Below, one piece after another: positions 8,273-16,878 of a stretch of DNA of 64,000 nt. The notes below the pieces were generated by a model, which saw nothing but the letters and a program-made list of their open reading frames with translations, was not told the origin of the DNA and ran no database searches. The DNA is taken from NCBI RefSeq assembly GCF_014196495.1, contig NZ_JACIDT010000008.1:124001-188000 (forward strand), in the 5' to 3' direction. Each line of letters opens with the position of its first letter. The stretch's first letter is position 1. The position numbers and the translations under genes were made by a program. Source of the stretch: Sphingobium jiangsuense (GTDB lineage: Bacteria > Pseudomonadota > Alphaproteobacteria > Sphingomonadales > Sphingomonadaceae).

Positions 8273-9409
8273 ATGCGGACGCCATCGATTCCAGAGGAAG
8301 ATGGTTTGGATTTCGATGTAAATGAAGAGCAGGCGATGCTGCGGGATCTGGTCGCCAGATTCGGCGCGGACCATTATGATCCGGTCAAGCGGCTTGCCTA
8401 TCTGCGCGAACCGCGCGGCTTTACCGCCGCCAGCTGGACGATGATGGCGGAAACCGGATTGCTCGCCTTCGCGCTGCCGGTGGAGGCGGGCGGCTTCGGC
8501 GGATCGGATACCGATATCATCACCGTGATGGAGGCGTTCGGCCGCTTCGTCGGGGTGGAGCCGCTGCTGGCCTCGATCCTGCTCGGCGCGGGGGCGGTGA
8601 ACGCGGCCGCGACGGAGGCGCAGAAGGAGGCGCTGCTGCCCGGCATCGTCGCGGGCACGCAATTCGCGGCGCTCGCGCTGTTCGAGCATCAGAGCCGCTT
8701 CGGCCTTGCCCATCCGGCGACGCGGGCCGAGCCGGACGGAGGGGCGTTCCGCATCAGCGGCGCCAAGCAGATGGTGCTGGGCGGCGGCTTCGCCGATCAT
8801 GTGATCGTCCTCGCCCGTGGCGGCGCGGATGGCGCGCCCGGCCTCTATCTGGTCGACGGCAGCGCGCCGGGGATCGTGCGGCGCGACTATCGCATGGTCG
8901 ACGGCATGGCGGCGAGCGACATCGATTTCGCCGCCGTGCCCGCGCAGGCGATGACAGGTGGGCAGGAGGCGCTCGACCGGGTGCTGGCGCAGGCGCGGCT
9001 CGGCATCTGCGCGGAATTGCTGGGCCTGATGGAGACGATGTTCCACCAGACGCTCGACTATCTCAAGATGCGCAAGCAGTTCGGCCAGCCGCTCGGCTCC
9101 TTCCAGGTGCTGCAGCACCGCATGGCCGATTGCTATGCGCGGCTGGAGCTGAGCCGCTCGCAACTCTATCGCGCCGCCGGCGCGGAAGGGGAGGAGGCAG
9201 GCGCGCGCCGCGCGGCGATCAGCGCCGCCAAGGCCTATATCTCCGAAAGCGCGATGCATGTGGGCGAGGAAGCGGTGCAGCTGCACGGCGGCATCGGCGT
9301 CACCGACGAGCTGCTGGTCGGGCAGGCGTTCAAGCGCGTCGTGGCGCTGGCGAACCTGCTGGGCGACGCCGAGGCGGAAATCGACAGCTATGTCGCGCTG
9401 ACGGCCTGA
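8273..9409 (+). CDS. acyl-CoA dehydrogenase
   Basis: 378 aa from ATG 8273; TTG at 8306 gives MDFDVNEEQAMLRDLV and is better placed behind a GAGGAAG ribosome binding site, so the true protein is probably 367 aa. ACAD features: C-terminal helical domain KMRKQFGQPLGSFQVLQHRMADCYARLE and AVQLHGGIGVTDELLVGQAFKR. The middle domain is weakly conserved (the usual TEP-x-GS loop reads FEHQSRFG). Diverged ACADs of this kind are common in steroid and terpenoid clusters, where they often act as hetero-oligomers. First gene of the operon 8273-10186, preceded by a lux-box-like dyad. Confidence 0.9.
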   Translation: MRTPSIPEEDGLDFDVNEEQAMLRDLVARFGADHYDPVKRLAYLREPRGFTAASWTMMAETGLLAFALPVEAGGFGGSDTDIITVMEAFGRFVGVEPLLASILLGAGAVNAAATEAQKEALLPGIVAGTQFAALALFEHQSRFGLAHPATRAEPDGGAFRISGAKQMVLGGGFADHVIVLARGGADGAPGLYLVDGSAPGIVRRDYRMVDGMAASDIDFAAVPAQAMTGGQEALDRVLAQARLGICAELLGLMETMFHQTLDYLKMRKQFGQPLGSFQVLQHRMADCYARLELSRSQLYRAAGAEGEEAGARRAAISAAKAYISESAMHVGEEAVQLHGGIGVTDELLVGQAFKRVVALANLLGDAEAEIDSYVALTA

Positions 9410-9426
9410 CGGATCGGAAAGGGCGC

Positions 9427-9771
9427 ATGTTCAAGCTGATAACGTTGCTGAAACGGCGCCCCGGCATGACGCGGGAGGCGTTCCGCGATCATTATGAAAG
9501 CCGCCACCGCCTGATCGGCGAAAAATATCTCACGGGGTTTGCCGATCATTATGTCCGCCGCTATGTCGAGCCGCTGCCGGGCGGGGGAGAGCCGGGCCAT
9601 GACGTGATCATGGAGATCTGGCTGCCCGACCGAGCGCGGTTCGAGGCGCTGATGCGGCGGCTGGCCGAGCCGGAGGCCGCGGCCGAGATCGCGGAGGATG
9701 AGGAGCGGCTGTTCGATCGCGCGGCGACTTTGACTTTCACCGTGTCCGAAGTAGCGTCGGTCATGAACTGA
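9427..9771 (+). CDS. EthD-domain protein
   Basis: 114 aa from ATG 9427 (MFKLITLLKRRPGMTREAF), 17 bp after the ACAD stop; the frame is open upstream but overlaps the ACAD gene. The EthD motif REAFRDHYESRHRLIGEKY is clear. The family is a dimeric ferredoxin-like alpha/beta barrel; proven members are accessory or catalytic proteins in ether, quinone and polyketide metabolism. No active-site assignment is possible. It lies between an ACAD and a Rieske ferredoxin. Confidence 0.85.
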   Translation: MFKLITLLKRRPGMTREAFRDHYESRHRLIGEKYLTGFADHYVRRYVEPLPGGGEPGHDVIMEIWLPDRARFEALMRRLAEPEAAAEIAEDEERLFDRAATLTFTVSEVASVMN

Positions 9772-9820
9772 CGGCGCGGGAACGATCGTCGGCACATCAG
9801 GAACGGGAACAAGAGGATCA

Positions 9821-10186
9821 ATGTCGGAAAATTTTCATCGCGTTATCGAGGCCGCCGAGGTCGAGGAAAAGGCGATGCTGCCTTTCATCGTCAACGGCTG
9901 GCCGCTGTTCCTCTGCCGCGACGAGGGCACGATCTACGCGATCATCAACCGCTGCACCCATGCGGCGGCCGAATTCGCGCCGGGCGGACGGGTGCGGCGC
10001 GGCGCGGTGATGTGCCCGCTGCACGGCGCGCGCTTCAGGCTGGATACCGGCGAATGCATCGGCGGGGCCAATTACAAGCCACTGAAGAAATTCGAATGCC
10101 GCGAAACCGAGGATGGCTGGATCGAGGTGGCGGTGCCCGACGAGGCGCCGGGGGCGGAGCATCTGCCGGTCAAGCCGCTGGGGTGA
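9821..10186 (+). CDS. Rieske-type [2Fe-2S] ferredoxin
   Basis: 121 aa with a single Rieske domain: C45-T-H47 and C65-P-L-H68 are the four cluster ligands. Length and lack of a catalytic domain fit the small electron-transfer ferredoxin of Rieske oxygenase systems (or of a nitrite-reductase-small-subunit-like protein). It is the only ferredoxin in the window and the best local candidate donor for the four Rieske oxygenases at 20858, 24533, 26774 and 47661. No ferredoxin reductase gene is present. Last gene of the 8273 operon. Confidence 0.9.
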   Translation: MSENFHRVIEAAEVEEKAMLPFIVNGWPLFLCRDEGTIYAIINRCTHAAAEFAPGGRVRRGAVMCPLHGARFRLDTGECIGGANYKPLKKFECRETEDGWIEVAVPDEAPGAEHLPVKPLG

Positions 10187-10215
10187 TGGAGGGATAGAAA
10201 GCGAATTTCCCGCCT

Positions 10216-10329
10216 CCGTTCGGGCTGAGCCTGTCGACCCGAAGGGCGGGCGAAGCCCAACGGCCGCACTTTTCTTCGGCGTCGGAAAAAGAAGAAGGAC
10301 AGGGCTTCGACAAGCTCAGCCCGAACGGT
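10216..10329. repeat. intergenic inverted-repeat element, family A, copy 2
   Basis: CCGTTCGGGCTGAGCCTGTC at the left end and the reverse complement CTTCGACAAGCTCAGCCCGAACGG at the right, with complementary inner segments (CTTTTCTTCGGC...AAAGAAGAAGG). It lies between the convergent ferredoxin and ThuA genes. Confidence 0.87.
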
Positions 10330-10438
10330 TTCCTTATTCCCTCTCCGTCATGCCAGCGCAGGCTGGCATCTCGGGAGGCGTTGCGCGACATGGCCACCGA
10401 CCCCAGCCTGCGCCGGGGTGACGTACCGGAGAGGCCGC

Positions 10439-11197
10439 TCAGCTCCGCTTGCCCTCCTTGCACCACCCGATCCCCCGGCGCAGCAGGTCGTGGAACACCG
10501 GCAGATCCCAGGCGCAACGGTCCACGGTCGGCCACCAGTCGAGCCAGGGCTGCATGTCGTAATGCCCGCGGCAATGACCCAGCGTGTTGTAGAGCACTGC
10601 GCCCTCGCCCTGTGCCTTGATGTACATCACCGGGTGGCGCGCATGCGCCCACTGGTCCTCGTCGAATCCGGTGGCCTCGCCCTCGAACTCGGTGTCGAGC
10701 AGCACATGCAGGTCGCCGTGCCGTTCCATCAGATAGAGCTCGTCCGTCGTCTCGAACGGCTCGATCCCGCGCGTCAGCGGGTGGTCGGCATCCGCCACCT
10801 CGACCCTGTAGGGCGCGATCGGCGGATGGGCGATGAACTGGCTGCCCAGCGTCTCCATCATCAGCGGCGCCCAGCGCGGGCTGCCGTAGAGGCCGTTGTC
10901 GAACAGGCGCAGCACCGAATTGGTGCCGTGCAGCGCATACCAGCGCCCGCCGTCGCGCACCCACTGGCGCAGCATTTCCTGCGTGGCGAGCGGCGGCACC
11001 ACGTCGCAGGTATAGGTGATGAGGAAATCGGCTTCCCTGATCGCCTCGGCGTTGCCGTAATCCTCGAACACGCGGGTGCGGACGCGCTGGTCCTCGGCCA
11101 GCAGCTTCAGCAGCTCCAGCCGGGCGAAGTCCATGTCATGATACAGACCGCCGACGATCAGCACGCAATTGATGCGCGCGGGGCGTTCTTCCGTCAT
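10439..11197 (-). CDS. ThuA-domain protein
   Basis: 252 aa. The glutamine-amidotransferase-like ThuA fold is recognisable: CVLIVGGLYHDMDFARLELL, ADFLITYTCDVVPPL, WVRDGGRWYALHG, and the late HPVMYIKAQGEGAVLYNTLGH with HYDMQPW. ThuA proteins are linked to sugar metabolism in rhizobia, but the enzymatic role is mostly unproven, and relatives are common in sphingomonad catabolic clusters. It lies 37 bp downstream of the SDR at 11996 and is probably co-transcribed with it. Function here is unknown. Confidence 0.85.
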   Translation of the reverse strand: MTEERPARINCVLIVGGLYHDMDFARLELLKLLAEDQRVRTRVFEDYGNAEAIREADFLITYTCDVVPPLATQEMLRQWVRDGGRWYALHGTNSVLRLFDNGLYGSPRWAPLMMETLGSQFIAHPPIAPYRVEVADADHPLTRGIEPFETTDELYLMERHGDLHVLLDTEFEGEATGFDEDQWAHARHPVMYIKAQGEGAVLYNTLGHCRGHYDMQPWLDWWPTVDRCAWDLPVFHDLLRRGIGWCKEGKRS

Positions 11198-11234
11198 CGC
11201 CTTGCCTCTCCTTGCTTCCTCCGCCGCCGGACGG

Positions 11235-11996
11235 TCAATATTGCACGCCCTTGGTGATGCCGCCGTCGATCAGCACATTGGCGCCGGTCATGTAGCGGCA
11301 GGCGGGCGAGGCGATGAAGGCGATGGCGCGGGCCAGCTCCTCGCCGGTGCCCATGCGGCCCATCGGGATCTGTTGCAGGATGGAATCGTGGAATTCCCGC
11401 ATATTTTCCTTGATATAGGCCCAGGGGCCGTCCTCGGTGAATACCGGGCCGGGCGAGATGCAGTTCACGCGCAGCCCCTGCGGCGCATATTTCTGCGCCA
11501 GCGCGGCGCTGTAGTTGATGATCGCGGCCTTGAGCGCATTATAGGGCTGCGGCCCCATGAACTCCTCCAGCGCGCCGGTCGAGGAAATGGTGATGATCGC
11601 GCCCGCGTCCGATTTTTCGAGGAAGGGCAGCGCGGCATGGATGCCCCGCACCAGCGGCAATATGTCGCCGTTGAACACCGTGGTCCAGCCTTCCGGGCTG
11701 TCGACGCCGGGGTTCACCGAAACGAAGGGAATGAAGATGTCCGCGCCGCCCAGTCGCTCTGCCGCCTGCTCGACCCAGCGGGGGAAGGCCTCGGCGTCGG
11801 TCACGTCGACCGACGCGCCGAGGCCGCGCGCGCCCAGCGCCTCGACCTCCGCCACGACGGCATCGACCTTGGACTGCGTGCGGCCGCACAGCGCGACGTC
11901 GCATCCTTCGGCGGCGAGCACCTTCGCCACCTGACGGCCGATGCCCGCATTGGCCCCGGCCAAAATGGCCTTGCGGCCCTTCAATCCAATATCCAT
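11235..11996 (-). CDS. SDR-family oxidoreductase (atypical motifs)
   Basis: 253 aa from ATG 11996, chosen because GGAAAGGA lies 8 bp upstream and it starts at the Rossmann strand (MDIGLKGRKAILAGANAGIG). The catalytic YxxxK (YNALK) and the serine (ISSTGAL) are present, but the NNAG motif is replaced by FVSVN and the usual TG-x3-GIG begins with Ala. NAD(P)-dependent alcohol/ketone interconversion is the likely reaction. A dyad (CACT-N12-AGTG) lies 65 bp upstream, in the region shared with the divergent ligase gene. Substrate unknown. Confidence 0.88.
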   Translation of the reverse strand: MDIGLKGRKAILAGANAGIGRQVAKVLAAEGCDVALCGRTQSKVDAVVAEVEALGARGLGASVDVTDAEAFPRWVEQAAERLGGADIFIPFVSVNPGVDSPEGWTTVFNGDILPLVRGIHAALPFLEKSDAGAIITISSTGALEEFMGPQPYNALKAAIINYSAALAQKYAPQGLRVNCISPGPVFTEDGPWAYIKENMREFHDSILQQIPMGRMGTGEELARAIAFIASPACRYMTGANVLIDGGITKGVQY

Positions 11997-12060
11997 GAGC
12001 GGCGTCCTTTCCCGAAGCGTCTGTTCCGCGCCACTATGTACCCACATTGCCCGCGCGCTG

Positions 12061-12080
12061 CACTGGCGATTCCGTCAGTG
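12061..12080. promoter_or_regulatory. lux-box-like dyad 2 (CACTG-N10-CAGTG)
   Basis: CACTGGCGATTCCGTCAGTG: 20 bp with perfect 5-bp arms and the CT-N12-AG core of a lux box. It lies between the divergent SDR (start 11996) and acyl-CoA ligase (start 12209) genes. The inner CTGGC is shared with the sites at 23181 and 40674. Confidence 0.5.
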
Positions 12081-12208
12081 GCGCGATAGGGGGCGGACGC
12101 GCCTTAATAGTATCGACAGGCCACAAGGGCCGGGCATTGAGCTATGACCCCCTTTTATCGGTTTATATCGGTCAACTTGTATCGATCAGGGGACGGAGAG
12201 AGGAACAG

Positions 12209-13741
<1,533 letters not shown>

Positions 13742-13751
13742 CATGCGGCCC

Positions 13752-13771
13752 ACCTGCGCTTTTCGGCAGGT
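13752..13771. promoter_or_regulatory. lux-box-like dyad 3 (ACCTGC-N8-GCAGGT)
   Basis: ACCTGCGCTTTTCGGCAGGT: perfect 6-bp arms in a 20-bp dyad, 10 bp after the ligase stop and 63 bp before the SnoaL-like start. It may give the 13835-14605 pair its own promoter. A stem-loop role in the transcript is also possible, but no T tract follows. Confidence 0.5.
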
Positions 13772-13834
13772 TCGCCGCCCGGCGGGGCGCAGTAGCATCC
13801 TTAATCAGAGACAGAAACAGCGAGGAGAGTGGCA

Positions 13835-14257
13835 TTGACCGCCAATTATTCAGGCCCGATCGAGGACAGGCTCGCCATCCGCGAATTGCTGGAAACCTAT
13901 GCCGATGCGGTGAACCGCAACGACAAGGAATTGTGGGCCTCGCTCTGGGTCGAGGACAGCCATTGGGACCTGTCGCACTATCCCGAACTCGGCGTGGTGT
14001 CCGGCAAGCAGGCGGTGGTCGATCTGTGGGCGAGCGCGATGCCGCATTATCCCAAGCTCAGCTTCATCGTCAGCCCCGGCCTGATCCGCGTCGACGGTGA
14101 CACGGCCGAAGCGCGCGCCTATTTCTCGGAAGTCTATGAGGAGCCGGGCACCGGCAAGGACAAGCGCGCCCGCGCCTGCTACAACGACAGGCTGGTGAAG
14201 CGCGACGGCAAATGGTTCTTCCAGACCCGCGTGTTCCAGATCATCCACCAGACCTGA
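13835..14257 (+). CDS. SnoaL-like (NTF2-fold) protein
   Basis: 140 aa from TTG 13835. A GTG at 13829 is only 1 bp from the GAGGAG ribosome binding site, so the TTG (spacing ~7) is preferred. NTF2-like pattern: DRLAIRELLETYADAVNRND near the N-terminus, then DTAEARAYFSEVYEE and RDGKWFFQTRVFQI. The family holds polyketide cyclases, ketosteroid-isomerase-like and hydroxylating-dioxygenase-beta-like proteins; this one has no recognisable catalytic signature. One of four such proteins in the window (also 19429, 47174, 53522). Probably a small isomerase, lyase or accessory subunit (inference). Confidence 0.85.
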   Translation: MTANYSGPIEDRLAIRELLETYADAVNRNDKELWASLWVEDSHWDLSHYPELGVVSGKQAVVDLWASAMPHYPKLSFIVSPGLIRVDGDTAEARAYFSEVYEEPGTGKDKRARACYNDRLVKRDGKWFFQTRVFQIIHQT

Positions 14258-14311
14258 CCGGCCCGCCTGCCACCGCCCGCGCTTTCCCGCATTCACAAGG
14301 AACGGACATAT

Positions 14312-14605
14312 ATGATCGTCATCACCGGCCAGATCTTCACCGACAGGGAAACCTACCCCGCGCTGATCGCGCGGCTGCGCGAGCTGGTGGAGCCGTCGCG
14401 CGCGGAGGAAGGCTGCATCTTCTATCACATGGCGGAGGAAGACCCGGAAAACGGCGTGATCCTCGCCGCCGAGGCGTGGGAGAGCGAGGAGGCGCTCAAC
14501 CGGCACCTCTCGCTGCCCGCGATCGCGAAGCTGCTCTCCGATTTCGAGGGCAAGTTCCGCAACGACGTCAACATCCATCAGGTGAGCAGCACGCGGAAGA
14601 TGTAG
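14312..14605 (+). CDS. putative quinol/antibiotic-biosynthesis monooxygenase (ABM domain)
   Basis: 97 aa, the usual length of stand-alone ABM-domain proteins. Motif path: MIVITGQIFTDRETYPALIARL, SRAEEGCIFYHMAEEDPEN, AAEAWESEEALNRHLSLPAI. The family forms dimeric ferredoxin-like barrels; some members are cofactor-free monooxygenases on quinols or polyketides, others degrade haem. It is 54 bp downstream of the SnoaL-like gene and ends the operon. Specific function unknown. Confidence 0.85.
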   Translation: MIVITGQIFTDRETYPALIARLRELVEPSRAEEGCIFYHMAEEDPENGVILAAEAWESEEALNRHLSLPAIAKLLSDFEGKFRNDVNIHQVSSTRKM

Positions 14606-14660
14606 GGGTGTGGCGCTGGCGGACAGGATGTGTCGACAGCCATTTCCAGAAACAAGAAAT

Positions 14661-14773
14661 CCGTTCGGGCTGAGCCTGTCGAAGCCCTGTCCTTCTTCTT
14701 TCTCCAACGCTGAAAAGAAGGACAGCCGTTGGGCTTCGCCCGCCCTTCGGGTCGACAAGCTCAGGGTGAACGG
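14661..14773. repeat. intergenic inverted-repeat element, family A, copy 3
   Basis: Starts CCGTTCGGGCTGAGCCTGTC and ends with GTCGACAAGCTCAGGGTGAACGG. It includes the inner block GCCGTTGGGCTTCGCCCGCC, shared in sense or complement with copies 2 and 5. It lies in the ~300-bp gap between convergent ABM and SDR genes. Confidence 0.85.
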
Positions 14774-14869
14774 AGGTGGGGAGGCTGACTCAGCCTATCT
14801 CTGGATCACCAGAATAGAAACACCCCCTTGCCCGCTTTCCCGCCCGCATTCTCTCCATAGGGCGGGAAG

Positions 14870-14899
14870 AGAACCCGGTCGTCGGAACGGCCGGGTTCT
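14870..14899. terminator. bidirectional terminator-like hairpin
   Basis: AGAACCCGG (14870-14878) pairs perfectly with CCGGGTTCT (14891-14899). It lies just past the SDR stop at 14906 on the minus strand and after the ABM gene on the plus strand. The flanking T runs are short, so strength is uncertain. The rest of the 14606-14905 gap is repeat A copy 3 and unassigned sequence. Confidence 0.55.
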
Positions 14900-14905
14900 T
14901 TGCGG

Positions 14906-15688
14906 TCATTTCGCTGTCATGCCGCCGTCGATCACCAGTTCCGACCCGGTGACGAAGCTCGCCGCCGGGGAGCAGAGATAGACGATGCCGCCCGCGATCT
15001 CGTCCGCCGTGCCCATGCGCCCTATCGCATGACCCGCCGACACGGTCGCGCGCGCCGTTGCCTCGTCCGCGAACAGGCCGGTTTCGACATAGCGGGCATA
15101 GATGGTGTCCATCATATTGGTGTCGATGCCGCCCGGATGCACGCTGTTCGCGCGGATCGGCAGCTTCAGCGCCGCATATTCGAGCGCGGTGGACTTGGTG
15201 AACAGCTTCACCGCGCCCTTGCTGGCGCAATAGGCCGACATGAACGGCGCGCCGCGCAGGCCCCCGACCGAGGACAGGTTGACGATCGAGGAGCCGCCCT
15301 GCCGGTCCGCGCCGCTGCGCGCGAGCAGCGGCTCCATCGCTTTCGTGCCGAGGAACACGCCCTCGACGTTGATCGCGAAGCATTTGCGGAACTCGGCCAG
15401 CGGCGTGCCCGCGATGCTGTTGGTGACGGAAATGCCCGCATTGTTCACCACTATGTCGAGCCTGCCATAACGGTCGTCGATATGGGCGGCGAGATCGGCC
15501 CATGCCGCCTCGTCGGTCACGTCGAGCCGGCGATAGCCGTCCGCGCCCGCCACCTGCGCCTCGTCCGCCATGTCGGTGGCGATAACGCGCGCCCCGGCCT
15601 GCGCCAGCGCCCGCACCGTGGCGGACCCGATGCCGCCCTGCGCGCCCGTCACCAGCGCGACGGCGCCGGTCAGATCGAATATGCTCAT
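14906..15688 (-). CDS. SDR-family oxidoreductase
   Basis: 260 aa from ATG 15688 (MSIFDLTGAVALVTGAQGGIG). Classical SDR: TGAQGGIG cofactor motif, NNAG, serine in NLSSVGG, catalytic YCASK, and a C-terminal IDGG close. Asp in VIATDMAD after the second beta-strand favours NAD. It is a paralogue of the next gene (shared VFLGTK, PLLAR, SSIVN, KGAV-LFTKS-ALE, VNSVHPG-type blocks), probably from tandem duplication. Likely acts on a hydroxyl/keto group of a cyclic substrate (inference from the 3-hydroxysteroid/cyclohexanol-type family). Confidence 0.92.
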   Translation of the reverse strand: MSIFDLTGAVALVTGAQGGIGSATVRALAQAGARVIATDMADEAQVAGADGYRRLDVTDEAAWADLAAHIDDRYGRLDIVVNNAGISVTNSIAGTPLAEFRKCFAINVEGVFLGTKAMEPLLARSGADRQGGSSIVNLSSVGGLRGAPFMSAYCASKGAVKLFTKSTALEYAALKLPIRANSVHPGGIDTNMMDTIYARYVETGLFADEATARATVSAGHAIGRMGTADEIAGGIVYLCSPAASFVTGSELVIDGGMTAK

Positions 15689-15719
15689 ATCCTGTTTCTC
15701 TCCCATATCTTGAAGGACC

Positions 15720-15863
15720 AGGACGGGTGGAGGTTCAGTTCAGGTGGAGCCGAGAAGCGTGATATCCGAGCATCGGAGCGCAGCGGACTTCAAGGTCCGT
15801 GAGCACCGAAGCGCAGGATATCGCGGTTCGCAGGCCCGCATGGGCTGAACCTCCGCCCGTCCT
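15720..15863. repeat. nested inverted-repeat element between two SDR genes
   Basis: Outer arms AGGACGGGTGGAGGTTCAG (15720-15738) and CTGAACCTCCGCCCGTCCT (15845-15863) are 19 bp with one mismatch. Middle arms GATATCC (15761-15767) and GGATATC (15816-15822); inner hairpin CGGAC (15784-15788) / GTCCG (15795-15799). The right outer arm overlaps the stop codon of the upstream SDR. As RNA it would fold into a long branched hairpin in the intercistronic region. Confidence 0.75.
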
Positions 15864-16665
15864 ATCTTGCCGTCCAGCCGCCGTCGACAACCACCTCGCT
15901 GCCGGTCATGTAGCTGGCGTCGTCGCTGGCGAGGAAGGCGACGACCTTGCCGATCTCGACCGGCTGGGCGAGCCGCTTGACCGGCGTGCTCTGCGCCATC
16001 GCATCGACCAGCTGCTGCGCGGTCAGCGTGCCGTCGCGCTGCGCCCAGCGTTCCATGCCCTGCCACAGCAGCGGGGTTTCGACGAAACCGGGATGCACGC
16101 TGTTGACGCGGATCGGCACGCCCGCATCGGCGAATTCCAGCGCGTTGGACTTGGTGAACAGCCGCACCGCCCCCTTGGACGCATTATAGGCCGACACCTC
16201 GCCCATGCCGACCAGCCCCATGATCGAGCTGATGTTGACGATGCTGGACCCATAGGGCGTGCCCGCGCCGGTGCGCGCCAGCAGCGGCTGGAAGGTCTTG
16301 GTGCCGAGGAACACGCTGTCGAGGTTCAGCGCCATCAGCCTGCGCCACGCCGCCAGCTCCAGATCCTGCACCTTGCCGGTCAGGTCCGCGCCGACATTGT
16401 TGACCAGGATGTCGAGTCGGCCATGGTCGCGCTCCACCCGGTCGCGCGCGGCCTGCCAGGCGCTCTCCTCGGTGGCGTCGAGCCGGATATAGGCCGACCC
16501 TGTGATTTCCGCTAGGGCAGCCGTCGCGTCGGGGCTGTCCTCCGCGTCCAGATCGGTGACGATCACCGTCGCGCCGTCGGCGGCGAGGCACTCCGCTATC
16601 GCCCTGCCAATGCCCCTCAAGGCGCCGGAAACCAGCGCAACCCGCCCTTTCAGTCTGGTCGACAT
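15862..16665 (-). CDS. SDR-family oxidoreductase
   Basis: 267 aa from ATG 16665, preceded by GAGGA at ~5 bp; ATG 16677 is a weaker alternative four codons upstream. Motifs: SGALRGIG (first Thr replaced by Ser), NNVG, NISSIMG, catalytic YNASK, VVDGG. The Asp of VIVTDLDAED favours NAD(H). Paralogue of the downstream gene at 14906. The two genes are separated by 173 bp containing a nested inverted repeat, which could be an attenuator or processing site. Divergent from the TonB receptor at 16879; a lux-box-like dyad lies between. Confidence 0.92.
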   Translation of the reverse strand: MSTRLKGRVALVSGALRGIGRAIAECLAADGATVIVTDLDAEDSPDATAALAEITGSAYIRLDATEESAWQAARDRVERDHGRLDILVNNVGADLTGKVQDLELAAWRRLMALNLDSVFLGTKTFQPLLARTGAGTPYGSSIVNISSIMGLVGMGEVSAYNASKGAVRLFTKSNALEFADAGVPIRVNSVHPGFVETPLLWQGMERWAQRDGTLTAQQLVDAMAQSTPVKRLAQPVEIGKVVAFLASDDASYMTGSEVVVDGGWTAR

Positions 16666-16745
16666 AATGATCCTCATCCCGATGATCGCGCCCTGTGGCG
16701 GGGCGATTTCCGCGCCGACTATTCGGCCTGCGGCGATCCGGCATC

Positions 16746-16765
16746 ACCTGCTGCTTTTTACAGGT
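16746..16765. promoter_or_regulatory. lux-box-like dyad 4 (ACCTG-N10-CAGGT)
   Basis: ACCTGCTGCTTTTTACAGGT: 20 bp with ACCTG/CAGGT arms, the closest match in the window to the classical lux-box consensus. Located between the SDR pair (start 16665) and the TonB receptor (start 16879). Confidence 0.6.
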
Positions 16766-16878
16766 TCGGATTTTCGCCGGAAGGCGCATTTTGGTTGCGT
16801 CGGGATCGGGGGCGGGCAGCGGTCTGCCCCGGCCATCGTGGCGCCCCGTGAAAACAGAACAGGCAATGAGGTGAGGAT

